From: JAFANK01 sp036741695
Lineage (GTDB): Bacteria; Vulcanimicrobiota; Vulcanimicrobiia; Eremiobacterales; Eremiobacteraceae
Length of the DNA stretch: 5,046 bases
Reading direction: 5' to 3'
Assembly (NCBI GenBank): GCA_036741695.1
Contig: DAINRU010000057.1
Location: 1-5,046 of the forward strand
The translations under genes were made by a program, and so were the position numbers. Positions within the stretch are counted from its first letter, which is position 1. Every line of letters starts with the position of its first letter. Positions 1 through 5,046 of this stretch are shown here, one piece after another. The notes under the pieces were generated by a model. It was given only the letters and a program-made list of their open reading frames with translations. It was not told the DNA's origin and ran no database searches.

Positions 1-182
1 GCGAGGATGATCGCCCAGCGCCAGGCACCGCGGGGAAAAGCAAATCCAAGCGCTGCTCCGACCACGAGCTCGAGCAAGAAGGCGGCGTTGCCCTCGCGCC
101 AGTGGGCGGCGAGCAAGCCACACGAAAGCGAGACGACCAACGCCACCGACAGCGCGATCAGATCGCTGCGCCTGCTTTGCAT
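1..182 (-). CDS. Small membrane protein of unknown function, N-terminal fragment
   Basis: I do not recognise this gene. An open frame runs from an ATG at 182 leftward off the window, giving about 60 residues beginning MQSRRSDLIALSVALVVSLS. After a short basic head (Arg4, Arg5) comes a hydrophobic stretch at about residues 8-25. A short polar loop (HWREGN, about 27-32) follows, then a second hydrophobic stretch at about 33-50 and a Trp/Arg segment (RGAWRW). This looks like an inner-membrane protein with at least two helices, basic end inside. Third codon positions are strongly G/C, as in its neighbours, which supports real coding. An in-frame TAG lies upstream with no other ATG between. There is no good Shine-Dalgarno sequence near the ATG, so the start is uncertain. 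It lies 48 nt downstream of the thioredoxin-like gene on the same strand, probably in the same transcript. The start codon sits inside a palindrome (175-189). The C-terminus is not visible. Confidence 0.55.
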   Translation of the reverse strand, partial: MQSRRSDLIALSVALVVSLSCGLLAAHWREGNAAFLLELVVGAALGFAFPRGAWRWAIIL

Positions 183-210
183 GGCAAAGGCTATACTTTG
201 CGTGGCAAAG
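175..210. repeat. Tandem pair of 15-bp palindromes, 21-bp period
   Basis: On the plus strand, CTTTGC-ATG-GCAAAG (175-189) is followed by the 6-nt spacer GCTATA and then CTTTGC-GTG-GCAAAG (196-210). Each unit has perfect 6-bp arms around a 3-nt centre. The units differ at one base and are 21 bp apart, about two DNA turns. The pair lies between the thioredoxin-like gene and the edge membrane-protein gene, and the first unit includes that gene's putative start codon. It could be a double operator for a dimeric regulator or a pair of small RNA hairpins controlling translation. The sequence alone does not decide. Confidence 0.7.
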
Positions 211-230
211 CAATTCCTGCCGAGGGCGGA

Positions 231-743
231 CTACTTCTGGGCGATGAGGTCGTCGACCGCGGCGTCGACCGCCTGGTCCTGGGAGTCACCGACGATGGTC
301 TTGCGCAAGTGCCCCGAGCGGTCGAAGATCATCTGCGTCGGCCAGGCGGTGACCCCGTATGCGTTCCAGATCGCGAAATCGTTGTCGACGGCGACCGGCC
401 AGACGATGCCCTGCTCCTTGAGCGAGGCGAGCAGGTTGTCTCGGCTGCGCTCGATCGATGTCTCGGGACTATGCACGCTCAAGATGACAAGGTCGGTCCG
501 CGGCTTGTCGCGGTAGAGCGAGCGCAGATTGGGCTCGACGTTTTGACAATTGAAGCAGCCGAAGGTGTAGAAGTTCAACAGGACGACTTTGCCGCGCACG
601 AGCTGTGTCGTCGGCGTGGCATTGAGCCAATCGCGGGCCGCGAGCACGCGAGCGAGGGTCACGTCATCCGCGTGAACGGGTGCCTGCGCGACGAGCGAGA
701 CTGCAAGCGCCGATCCGATAAGGGCATAGATAAGAACACGCAC
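231..743 (-). CDS. Secreted TlpA/DipZ-like thiol-disulfide oxidoreductase
   Basis: A 170-residue thioredoxin-fold protein probably acting outside the cytoplasmic membrane in thiol-disulfide exchange. The N-terminus is a clear signal peptide (MRVLIYALIGSALAV, then cleavage near residue 25 after VHA). The thioredoxin core starts at GKVVLLNFYTFGCFNC (residues 51-66), with redox cysteines Cys63 and Cys66. The cis-proline is Pro135 in the segment AYGVTAWPTQMIFD. The VHSPE segment (90-94) and DNDFAIWNAYG resemble the TlpA-like domain of DipZ-type proteins more than classical TlpA/ResA. There is no second CxxC and no long membrane domain, so it is the isolated soluble domain. I chose the GTG at 743 because an SD-like AGAGGTG ends 6 nt before it; the GTG at 752 would lie inside that SD. 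It is probably co-transcribed with comEA, 46 nt upstream. The fold is secure, but direction (oxidase or reductase) and partners are unknown. Confidence 0.9.
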   Translation of the reverse strand: MRVLIYALIGSALAVSLVAQAPVHADDVTLARVLAARDWLNATPTTQLVRGKVVLLNFYTFGCFNCQNVEPNLRSLYRDKPRTDLVILSVHSPETSIERSRDNLLASLKEQGIVWPVAVDNDFAIWNAYGVTAWPTQMIFDRSGHLRKTIVGDSQDQAVDAAVDDLIAQK

Positions 744-749
744 TGCACA

Positions 750-756
750 CACCTCT
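750..756 (-). promoter_or_regulatory. Ribosome binding site that fixes the thioredoxin-like start
   Basis: AGAGGTG on the minus strand, 6 nt before the GTG at 743, is a near match to the anti-SD complement AGGAGGTG. The in-frame GTG at 752 overlaps this element and would have no SD, so the shorter protein is preferred. That version also has a cleaner signal peptide. Confidence 0.6.
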
Positions 757-789
757 CATGGCAGCGTACGCGAAAACCTGCTATCCGGA

Positions 790-1482
790 TCAGAGCTTGA
801 TGAAGGGAGCCATCTTATCGAACTTCGAGGGGCCGATCCCGGAGACGTTCTGCAGGTCATCCACCGTTTGAAAAGGACCGTTGGCCGTGCGGTACTCGAC
901 GATTCTCCTCGCCAAGCTCGGTCCGACACCCGGTAGGCTTGTCAGCTCGGACTCGCTTGCCGTGTTGACGTCGAGGGTCTGGCCGGGTTGTAGCTTGTGG
1001 CTCGAGCGACCGCCACGACGCGCCGACCGTCTGTGCGAGGAGCTCGCGTCAAGCGGTGTGGACGCCTCGCCATAGGAAACCGCCACGATCTGCCCCTTCT
1101 TGGGAACGTCGATCTTCATGGCGTCGGCGAGCGGCTGCGCGAGATTGATCTGTTCGAGGTCGGCGTCGGCGAGGGCGCCGCCTGCGCGCGCGATGCCGTC
1201 GGCGACGCGTTGCCCTGGCGTCAATGTGTACACACCAGGGCGATGGACGTCGCCGCAGATATACACCGCGATATCGGTGGGTGCCGGCGACGGCTCGGCA
1301 AGAGTTGCGCTTGGACCTTGCTCGGCGGCGACCAGCTGTGCGGGGACTGTGGCGCTCGAGGTGGGCGTGTTCGTGCCACTGGCGAGCGGGTTTGAGGTGA
1401 CGTGCGGGATGGCTACGCCAAGCGCGAGCACGATCACGGCACCAGCGACCATCCACCAGCGGAAGCTCTTTGTGTCTTGCAT
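790..1482 (-). CDS. comEA: ComEA-like DNA receptor (SLBB plus helix-hairpin-helix)
   Basis: A 230-residue membrane-anchored protein of the ComEA family, which binds incoming double-stranded DNA on the outer face of the membrane and delivers it to the ComEC channel during natural transformation. One transmembrane segment lies at about residues 9-25 (RWWMVAGAVIVLALGVAI). A Ser/Thr/Pro/Ala-rich tether follows to about 70, then an SLBB domain at about 70-134. The SLBB shows VYICGDVHRPGVYTLTPGQR, the AGG turn, INLAQPLADAMKIDVP, and DAMKI where DGxxI is usual. A basic linker with six Arg and one Lys (HRRSARRGGRSSHK, 150-163) leads to a C-terminal HhH pair at about 170-230. That pair has LDVNTASESELTSLPGVG and SGIGPSKFDKMAPFIKL, with hairpins GVG (185-187) and GIG (215-217). 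The ATG at 1482 is chosen because GGGAAG ends 8 nt upstream; the GTG at 1491 lies too close to that SD. It heads the leftward group. comEC is not in the window, so competence is inferred. Confidence 0.92.
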   Translation of the reverse strand: MQDTKSFRWWMVAGAVIVLALGVAIPHVTSNPLASGTNTPTSSATVPAQLVAAEQGPSATLAEPSPAPTDIAVYICGDVHRPGVYTLTPGQRVADGIARAGGALADADLEQINLAQPLADAMKIDVPKKGQIVAVSYGEASTPLDASSSHRRSARRGGRSSHKLQPGQTLDVNTASESELTSLPGVGPSLARRIVEYRTANGPFQTVDDLQNVSGIGPSKFDKMAPFIKL

Positions 1483-1490
1483 AGAGAGCA

Positions 1491-1496
1491 CTTCCC
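1491..1496 (-). promoter_or_regulatory. Ribosome binding site of the ComEA-like gene
   Basis: GGGAAG on the minus strand, 8 nt before the ATG at 1482. It supports that start over the in-frame GTG at 1491, which would be only a base or two from the same element. Confidence 0.5.
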
Positions 1497-1535
1497 GCAG
1501 GTGAGCAGCGGCGTCAAGGCCGCAGGCTTTCTCAG

Positions 1536-1571
1536 GAATGCGCAGTAGCTTAGCGCCATCACTGCGCGTTC
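1536..1571. promoter_or_regulatory. Inverted repeat, possible operator or leader hairpin of the glp operon
   Basis: The left arm GAATGCGCAGT (1536-1546) and right arm ACTGCGCGTTC (1561-1571) are complementary at 10 of 11 positions. The exception, T1539 with G1568, is a wobble pair in RNA. The spacer is 14 nt (1547-1560). The right arm ends one base before the SD of the DUF1330 gene (1573-1580). There is no T-run after it on the plus strand, so it is not an intrinsic terminator. It is best read as a regulator-binding site or an mRNA hairpin next to the ribosome binding site. No known GlpR operator consensus is recognised in it. Confidence 0.55.
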
Positions 1572-1572
1572 A

Positions 1573-1580
1573 AGAGGTGA
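1573..1580 (+). promoter_or_regulatory. Ribosome binding site of the DUF1330 gene
   Basis: AGAGGTGA, 6 nt before the ATG at 1587, is a strong SD. The in-frame TTG at 1581 directly abuts it and cannot be the start. Confidence 0.7.
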
Positions 1581-1586
1581 TTGATC

Positions 1587-1880
1587 ATGGCAGGTTATCT
1601 CGTCGCGTGCGTCCAGTGGCATGATGCGGACGCCCTCGCCGCTTACGGCGCCATCGTCCGAGACTCCCTGCTCCCCTTCGGTGGGAAATATCTCGCCCGC
1701 GGCAGCCCCGAGACGACGCTCGAAGGGGCGCACGCGCCGCAGCGCTTGGCCATCGTGGAGTTCCCAAGCACAGCTGCTGCCCGCGCATGGGCGGCGTCAG
1801 ATGCCTATGCTCCGGCACTCAAGATCCGCGAGCAACACGCCACCACCCACTGGATCGTCATTTTGGAAGGCACACCATGA
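1587..1880 (+). CDS. DUF1330-family small protein, first gene of the glp operon
   Basis: A 97-residue cytoplasmic protein of the DUF1330 family, which has a ferredoxin-like (dimeric alpha/beta barrel) fold and no established function. Family hallmarks visible are the N-terminal strand GYLVACVQWHD (3-13), the Tyr20-centred helix, FGGKYLARG (31-39), LEG (45-47), the central strand with VEFPS (57-61), a helix with Ala/Trp and SDAYAPALKIRE (71-82), and the final strand WIVILEG (89-95). Length is normal for the family. There is no signal peptide or membrane segment. The ATG at 1587 follows a strong SD. Its TGA overlaps the glpF ATG as ATGA (1877-1880), so the two are probably translationally coupled. 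Position suggests a role alongside glycerol metabolism, but no reaction can be assigned. A YCII-like or monooxygenase-type barrel is the main alternative; I favour DUF1330. Confidence 0.85.
   Translation: MAGYLVACVQWHDADALAAYGAIVRDSLLPFGGKYLARGSPETTLEGAHAPQRLAIVEFPSTAAARAWAASDAYAPALKIREQHATTHWIVILEGTP
1865..1870 (+). promoter_or_regulatory. Ribosome binding site of glpF inside the DUF1330 gene
   Basis: GGAAGG, 6 nt before the glpF ATG at 1877, lies within the last codons of the upstream gene. It supports the ATG at 1877 rather than an in-frame ATG at 1787, which would add a 30-residue polar extension foreign to GlpF. Confidence 0.7.
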
Positions 1881-2713
1881 GTTGGCGATCGGGCATCTGG
1901 GGCGAGCTGCTGTCGGAATTTCTTGGAACGTTCGTGCTGCTGGCGTTTGGAGCCGGCTGCGTCGCGGTCGCGGTCGTCGGATTGACGATGAGCGGGCGTA
2001 CGTCTGTCATCTTCGATGGGGCGGGCGGGTGGCTGCTCATCACCTGGGGCTGGGCGATCGCGGTGACCATGGCGGTCTATGTGGCGGGCGGCGTCTCAGG
2101 AGCGCACCTCAACCCCGCCGTCACGCTCGCGTTTGCCGTGCGCCGCGACCTGCCGTGGCATAAGGTCCTGCCATACTGGATCGCGCAGGTCGGCGGCGCG
2201 TTCATGGGTGCGGTGATCGTGTATCTCGATTACTATCCGGCGATCAACGCGTGGAACGCGGCCAACCACGTGACGTCTCGTCTGGACCCCGGAGGACTGA
2301 CGACCTTCAGCATCTTCGCCACGTTTCCGGCGTCGTATTTCGGTTCGAACATGATCGGGCCGCTCGTCGATCAAATCATCGGCACGGCGCTGCTCGTCTT
2401 GCTCGTGCTCGCGATCGTCGACCGGCGCAACCTCGGCGTCCAGGCAAACCTCGGGCCGTTCATCATCGGCCTGGCGGTGGCGGCGATCGGCATGTCCTTC
2501 GGCGTCGATGCCGGCTATGCGATCAACCCGGCGCGTGATTTCGGCCCGCGACTGTTCACGTTCGTCGCAGGCTGGGGGTCCAATGCCTTTCCCGGCCTCC
2601 ACGGATATTTTTGGGTGCCGATCGTCGGCCCGCTCATCGGCGGAGCCATCGCGCCCTTCATCTACGAATGGTTCATCGGTGCGACGCTGAAATTACGCAC
2701 CCCGAATCCATAG
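1877..2713 (+). CDS. glpF: Glycerol uptake facilitator (aquaglyceroporin)
   Basis: A 278-residue major intrinsic protein that lets glycerol and similar small polyols cross the inner membrane by facilitated diffusion. It has six membrane helices (about 10-32, 52-72, 98-118, 160-182, 193-212, 244-266) and two half-helices ending in the channel motifs: SGAHLNPAVT (Asn79-Pro80-Ala81) and GYAINPARDFGPR (Asn217-Pro218-Ala219). Asp221 after the second NPAR is the mark of glycerol facilitators rather than water-only aquaporins. By alignment from memory with E. coli GlpF, the selectivity filter is Trp59, Tyr214 and Arg220, matching Trp48, Phe200 and Arg206. The extended loop at about 119-158 is typical of the GlpF group. 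Length is normal. The start overlaps the DUF1330 stop by four bases, and glpK begins 13 nt after the stop. GlpK phosphorylation would trap the entering glycerol. Confidence 0.96.
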   Translation: MSWRSGIWGELLSEFLGTFVLLAFGAGCVAVAVVGLTMSGRTSVIFDGAGGWLLITWGWAIAVTMAVYVAGGVSGAHLNPAVTLAFAVRRDLPWHKVLPYWIAQVGGAFMGAVIVYLDYYPAINAWNAANHVTSRLDPGGLTTFSIFATFPASYFGSNMIGPLVDQIIGTALLVLLVLAIVDRRNLGVQANLGPFIIGLAVAAIGMSFGVDAGYAINPARDFGPRLFTFVAGWGSNAFPGLHGYFWVPIVGPLIGGAIAPFIYEWFIGATLKLRTPNP

Positions 2714-2718
2714 AGGGG
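2713..2718 (+). promoter_or_regulatory. Ribosome binding site of glpK overlapping the glpF stop
   Basis: GAGGGG, 8 nt before the glpK ATG at 2727. Its first G is the last base of the glpF TAG, so terminating ribosomes reach the next initiation site directly. Confidence 0.65.
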
Positions 2719-2726
2719 ACCACACG

Positions 2727-4214
2727 ATGAGGTCTTTGCTCGCTCTCGATCAGGGCACGACGAGCAGCCGCAGTATGCTCTTCGACCTCGAGGGGCGCCC
2801 GCTGGGCAGCGCGCAGCGCGAGTTTCAACAGCATTTCCCGCAGCCGGGCTGGGTCGAACACGATCCCGCCGACATCTGGCAAAGCCAGATCGATACTGCC
2901 CGCGACGTGCTCAACCAGACCGGCACGCAGCCCGATGAGATCGTCGCCCTCGGCATCACCAATCAACGCGAGACCACGATCATCTGGGACCGCGCCAGCG
3001 GCAAGCCCGTGCACAACGCCATCGTCTGGCAGGACCGCCGCACAGCAGCCATCTGCGACCAGCTCAAGTCGCGCGGATTGGAGGAGACGTTTCGGGCGAA
3101 GACCGGCCTCGTGCTCGATCCATATTTCTCCGGCACGAAGATCGCCTGGCTGCTGCGCAACGTACCCGGGCTCGCCGCGCGCGCGAAGACGGGAGAGCTC
3201 GCTTTCGGCACGGTCGACGCGTGGCTCATCTACAATCTGACAGCCGGCAAAGCGCATCTCACTGACGTCAGTAACGCGAGCCGTACGCTTTTATTCAACA
3301 TCCACACGCTGCAATGGGACCCTGAGCTGCTCGCGGTGCTCGACATCCCGGCGGCGCTCTTGCCCGAGGTGCGCCCATCTGCCTGTCGCCTAGCGAGTGC
3401 TGACCCAGCGGTGCTCGGTGCCGCCATTCCCATTTGCGGTGACGCCGGGGACCAGCAGGCCGCGCTGTTCGGGCAGGCGTGCTTCACACCGGGCATGGCC
3501 AAGAACACGTACGGCACCGGTGCGTTCGTCGTGATGAACACGGGGACGACGGCAGTCAGCGGCACAGGCGTCATCTCGACCGTTGCCTGGCAGCTCGAGG
3601 GGCACAAGCCGGAATACGCGCTGGAGGGGTCGATCTTCATCGCTGGCGCGGCGGTACAATGGCTGCGCGATGGGCTTGGCATCATCGCCTCGTCCAATGA
3701 CGTGGAGAAACTGGCTTCGAGCGTTGCGGACAACGGTGGCGTGTTCTTCGTGCCGGCACTCGTCGGACTCGGCGCTCCGTATTGGGACGCATATGCACGC
3801 GGCACGCTGCTTGGGATCACGCGTGGTGTCACCAAAGCGCACATCGCGCGCGCGACGCTCGAGGCGATCGCATACCAGACCAAAGACGCCATCGCTGCCA
3901 TGGAGAGCGCATCGGGGTTGCGGCTCAGGGAACTGCGCGTCGACGGCGGCGCGTCCGTGAACGACCTGCTCATGCAGTTCCAATGCGATATATTGGGCGT
4001 TCCCGTGTTGCGGCCCAAGGTGACGGAGACGACCGCGCTCGGCGCGGCGTATCTGGCGGGCATCGGGGCCGGCGCTTTGGACAAGACGACGATTGCGAAC
4101 CGTTGGGCGGTGGATCGCCGCTTTGAGCCTGCGATGACAGCGAGCACGCGCGACAAGCTTTACCATGACTGGAAGCGCGCGATCGAACGGTCGCGCAATT
4201 GGATCGAAGCGTGA
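2727..4214 (+). CDS. glpK: Glycerol kinase
   Basis: A 495-residue FGGY-family kinase that phosphorylates glycerol with ATP to sn-glycerol-3-phosphate in the cytoplasm; full length for the family. The first ATPase-fold domain opens with DQGTTSSR (8-15, phosphate loop). It continues with GWVEHDP, NQRET (79-83), HNAIVWQDRRT (96-106) and DPYFSGTKIAW (131-141). The second holds GDAGDQQAALFGQ (238-250), KNTYGTGAF (259-267), the GLGAPYWD segment and DGGAS (406-410, nucleotide side). Glycerol-binding residues are all present by alignment with E. coli: Arg81, Glu82, Tyr133, Asp242 (catalytic base), Gln243 and Phe267. Control residues are not: Ala233 stands where E. coli Arg236 binds fructose 1,6-bisphosphate. 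The C-terminal segment FEPAMTASTRDKLYHDW lacks the EIIA-Glc contact sequence, and the His that HPr phosphorylates in Firmicutes enzymes is absent. glpD starts 7 nt after the stop. Confidence 0.98.
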   Translation: MRSLLALDQGTTSSRSMLFDLEGRPLGSAQREFQQHFPQPGWVEHDPADIWQSQIDTARDVLNQTGTQPDEIVALGITNQRETTIIWDRASGKPVHNAIVWQDRRTAAICDQLKSRGLEETFRAKTGLVLDPYFSGTKIAWLLRNVPGLAARAKTGELAFGTVDAWLIYNLTAGKAHLTDVSNASRTLLFNIHTLQWDPELLAVLDIPAALLPEVRPSACRLASADPAVLGAAIPICGDAGDQQAALFGQACFTPGMAKNTYGTGAFVVMNTGTTAVSGTGVISTVAWQLEGHKPEYALEGSIFIAGAAVQWLRDGLGIIASSNDVEKLASSVADNGGVFFVPALVGLGAPYWDAYARGTLLGITRGVTKAHIARATLEAIAYQTKDAIAAMESASGLRLRELRVDGGASVNDLLMQFQCDILGVPVLRPKVTETTALGAAYLAGIGAGALDKTTIANRWAVDRRFEPAMTASTRDKLYHDWKRAIERSRNWIEA

Positions 4215-4221
4215 CCGTGGC

Positions 4222-5046
4222 ATGAACCGTGACGCTGCTCTGGCGAGGATCGGCGAGCGTTTCGACGTCCTGATCATCGGTGGGGGAGCGACCGGGCTCG
4301 GTGCGGCGGTCGATGCAGCCGCACGCGGCCACGCAACGGCGCTCATCGAAGCAGACGACTTCGCCAAAGCGACGTCGAGCCGCTCGACCAAGCTCGCGCA
4401 CGGGGGCGTTCGCTATCTGCGCAGCGGCGAGACCGGGCTCGTGCGCGAAGCGCTCGCCGAGCGCACGAATCTTCTCAACAACGCCCCGCACCTCGTGCGC
4501 GATCTTCCTTTCATCCTTCCCATCTATCGCTGGCCCGAGGTCCCCTATTACGTCGCCGGCTTGAAGGTGTACGACGCGCTCGCGCGAGGTTCCAATCTGC
4601 CGCCCAGCCGGGTGCTGTCGGCGGGTGAGGCGGTCGCGCTCATACCGGGGCTCAAGCGCGAGCGGCTCCTCGCGGCCGTCGTGTACCACGACGGCCAGTT
4701 CGATGACGCGAGGCTAGCGGTGACGCTCGCGCGCTCAGCGGTCGACCGCGGTGCCGTCGTCGTCAACCACATCCGCGCGACGCGCTTTCTCTACGACGGC
4801 GAGAGGGTCTGCGGCGTGGTCGCCCACGAGCGCGAGAGCGGCAGCGAGATTGAGATCCTAGCCAAAGCCGTCGTCAATGCGACCGGCATCTTCGTCGACG
4901 AGCTGCGCTCGCTCGATGGGGGACCCAAACCGAATCTCCTGACGCACAGCCGGGGCACGCACATCGTCGTCTCGCGCGAGGCGCTGGGAACCTCGACGCA
5001 CGCGATCATCGTTCCCAAGACGAGTGACGATCGAGTGATTTTCGCG
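4222..5046 (+). CDS. glpD: FAD-dependent glycerol-3-phosphate dehydrogenase, N-terminal half
   Basis: The first 275 residues of the aerobic, membrane-associated flavoenzyme that oxidises sn-glycerol-3-phosphate to dihydroxyacetone phosphate and passes electrons to quinone. The family is about 500-570 residues, so roughly half is beyond the right edge. The dinucleotide fold is clear: FDVLIIGGGATGLGAA (14-29, glycine loop 20-25) and Glu43 at the end of strand two (ALIEADDF) for the FAD ribose. The GlpD signature SSRSTKLAHGGVRYL (52-66) contains Arg64 and Tyr65, counterparts of E. coli Arg54 and Tyr55. FDDARLAVTLARSAVDRGA, NATG (219-222) and SRGTHIVV (243-250, His247 matching E. coli His233) follow. 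ATG 4222 is 7 nt after the glpK stop with only a weak SD-like CGTGG upstream, so coupling to glpK translation is likely. The nearby GTGs at 4211 and 4217 are out of frame. Confidence 0.96.
   Translation, partial: MNRDAALARIGERFDVLIIGGGATGLGAAVDAAARGHATALIEADDFAKATSSRSTKLAHGGVRYLRSGETGLVREALAERTNLLNNAPHLVRDLPFILPIYRWPEVPYYVAGLKVYDALARGSNLPPSRVLSAGEAVALIPGLKRERLLAAVVYHDGQFDDARLAVTLARSAVDRGAVVVNHIRATRFLYDGERVCGVVAHERESGSEIEILAKAVVNATGIFVDELRSLDGGPKPNLLTHSRGTHIVVSREALGTSTHAIIVPKTSDDRVIFA

Larger units (their letters stand above)
1483..1586. promoter_or_regulatory. Divergent intergenic region between the comEA group and the glp operon
   Basis: This 104-bp non-coding region separates two groups transcribed outward, so it should hold promoters for both. 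It contains the two SDs and the 1536-1571 inverted repeat. I looked for -35/-10 pairs. On the minus strand TTGAAC (within 1565-1571) is followed 15 nt later by TAAGCT, a poor match. On the plus strand TAGCTT (1546-1551) has no good -35. No promoter can be called firmly. Confidence 0.5.

Noticed and set aside
192..197. TATACT as a plus-strand -10 promoter element
   Set aside because: There is no -35-like hexamer 16-18 nt upstream, and transcription would run antisense into the thioredoxin-like gene. It was kept only as part of the palindrome spacer.
764..771. GCGTACGC perfect 8-bp palindrome between comEA and the thioredoxin-like gene
   Set aside because: Short and GC-rich, so likely by chance. 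No second copy, U-run or promoter-like context was seen.
102..800. Long plus-strand open frames opposite the thioredoxin-like gene and the edge gene
   Set aside because: Arg/Asp-rich composition with no domain. They arise from the G/C-rich third positions of the minus-strand genes, which have clear signal peptide and motif evidence.
1213..1240. CCCTGG...TGTGTACACA...CCAGGG symmetry
   Set aside because: It lies within the SLBB coding sequence of comEA, where the conserved GVYTLTPGQR segment is encoded. The outer and inner symmetries do not nest cleanly.
1787..1876. N-terminal extension of GlpF to an upstream in-frame ATG
   Set aside because: It would lie inside the DUF1330 gene, add a polar His/Arg segment unlike any GlpF, and ignore the good SD (1865-1870) before the ATG at 1877.
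2096..2602. Minus-strand open frame antisense to glpF
   Set aside because: The charged Arg/Asp/Glu-rich translation is the mirror image of codons for hydrophobic GlpF residues. No start signal or family is seen.
3230..4391. Long minus-strand open frames (308 and 333 codons) antisense to glpK and the start of glpD
   Set aside because: They overlap unmistakable glpK and glpD coding sequence, have low-complexity Ser/Ala/Arg composition and no recognisable domain. They are typical antisense shadows in high-GC DNA.

Overview
The window is ordinary, gene-dense bacterial chromosome with high G+C (my estimate is low-to-mid 60s percent, uncounted) and strong G/C preference at third codon positions. 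Two divergent gene groups share a 104-bp intergenic region (1483-1586). I see no transposase, phage gene, CRISPR array, rRNA or tRNA. The ComEA protein combines an SLBB and a helix-hairpin-helix region, whereas the usual proteobacterial ComEA is a short HhH-only protein. This suggests a non-proteobacterial, high-GC environmental lineage such as Eremiobacterota, Chloroflexota, Actinomycetota or Acidobacteriota. That assignment is a guess.

Left part, minus strand (reading right to left): a ComEA-like DNA receptor (1482-790), a secreted TlpA/DipZ-like thioredoxin (743-231), and the first 60-odd codons of a small membrane protein (182 to beyond the left edge). The gaps are 46 and 48 nt, so they are probably one transcript. 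The second gap and the start of the edge gene hold two nearly identical 15-bp palindromes exactly 21 bp apart.

Right part, plus strand: a tightly packed glycerol-use operon. It runs from a DUF1330-family small protein (1587-1880) through GlpF glycerol facilitator (1877-2713) and GlpK glycerol kinase (2727-4214) to the N-terminal half of GlpD glycerol-3-phosphate dehydrogenase (4222 to beyond the right edge). GlpF admits glycerol, GlpK phosphorylates it to sn-glycerol-3-phosphate, and GlpD oxidises that to dihydroxyacetone phosphate, passing electrons through FAD to the respiratory chain. The first gene overlaps glpF by four bases (ATGA), so the DUF1330 protein is built into the pathway's expression unit although its function is unknown.

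The main unexplained items are the tandem palindromes at 175-210, an 11-bp-arm inverted repeat (1536-1571) immediately before the first ribosome binding site of the glp operon, the DUF1330 gene as head of a glp operon, and a GlpK lacking the recognisable allosteric and phosphotransferase-control residues of the E. coli and Firmicutes enzymes. I found no convincing evidence of a wholly new system.
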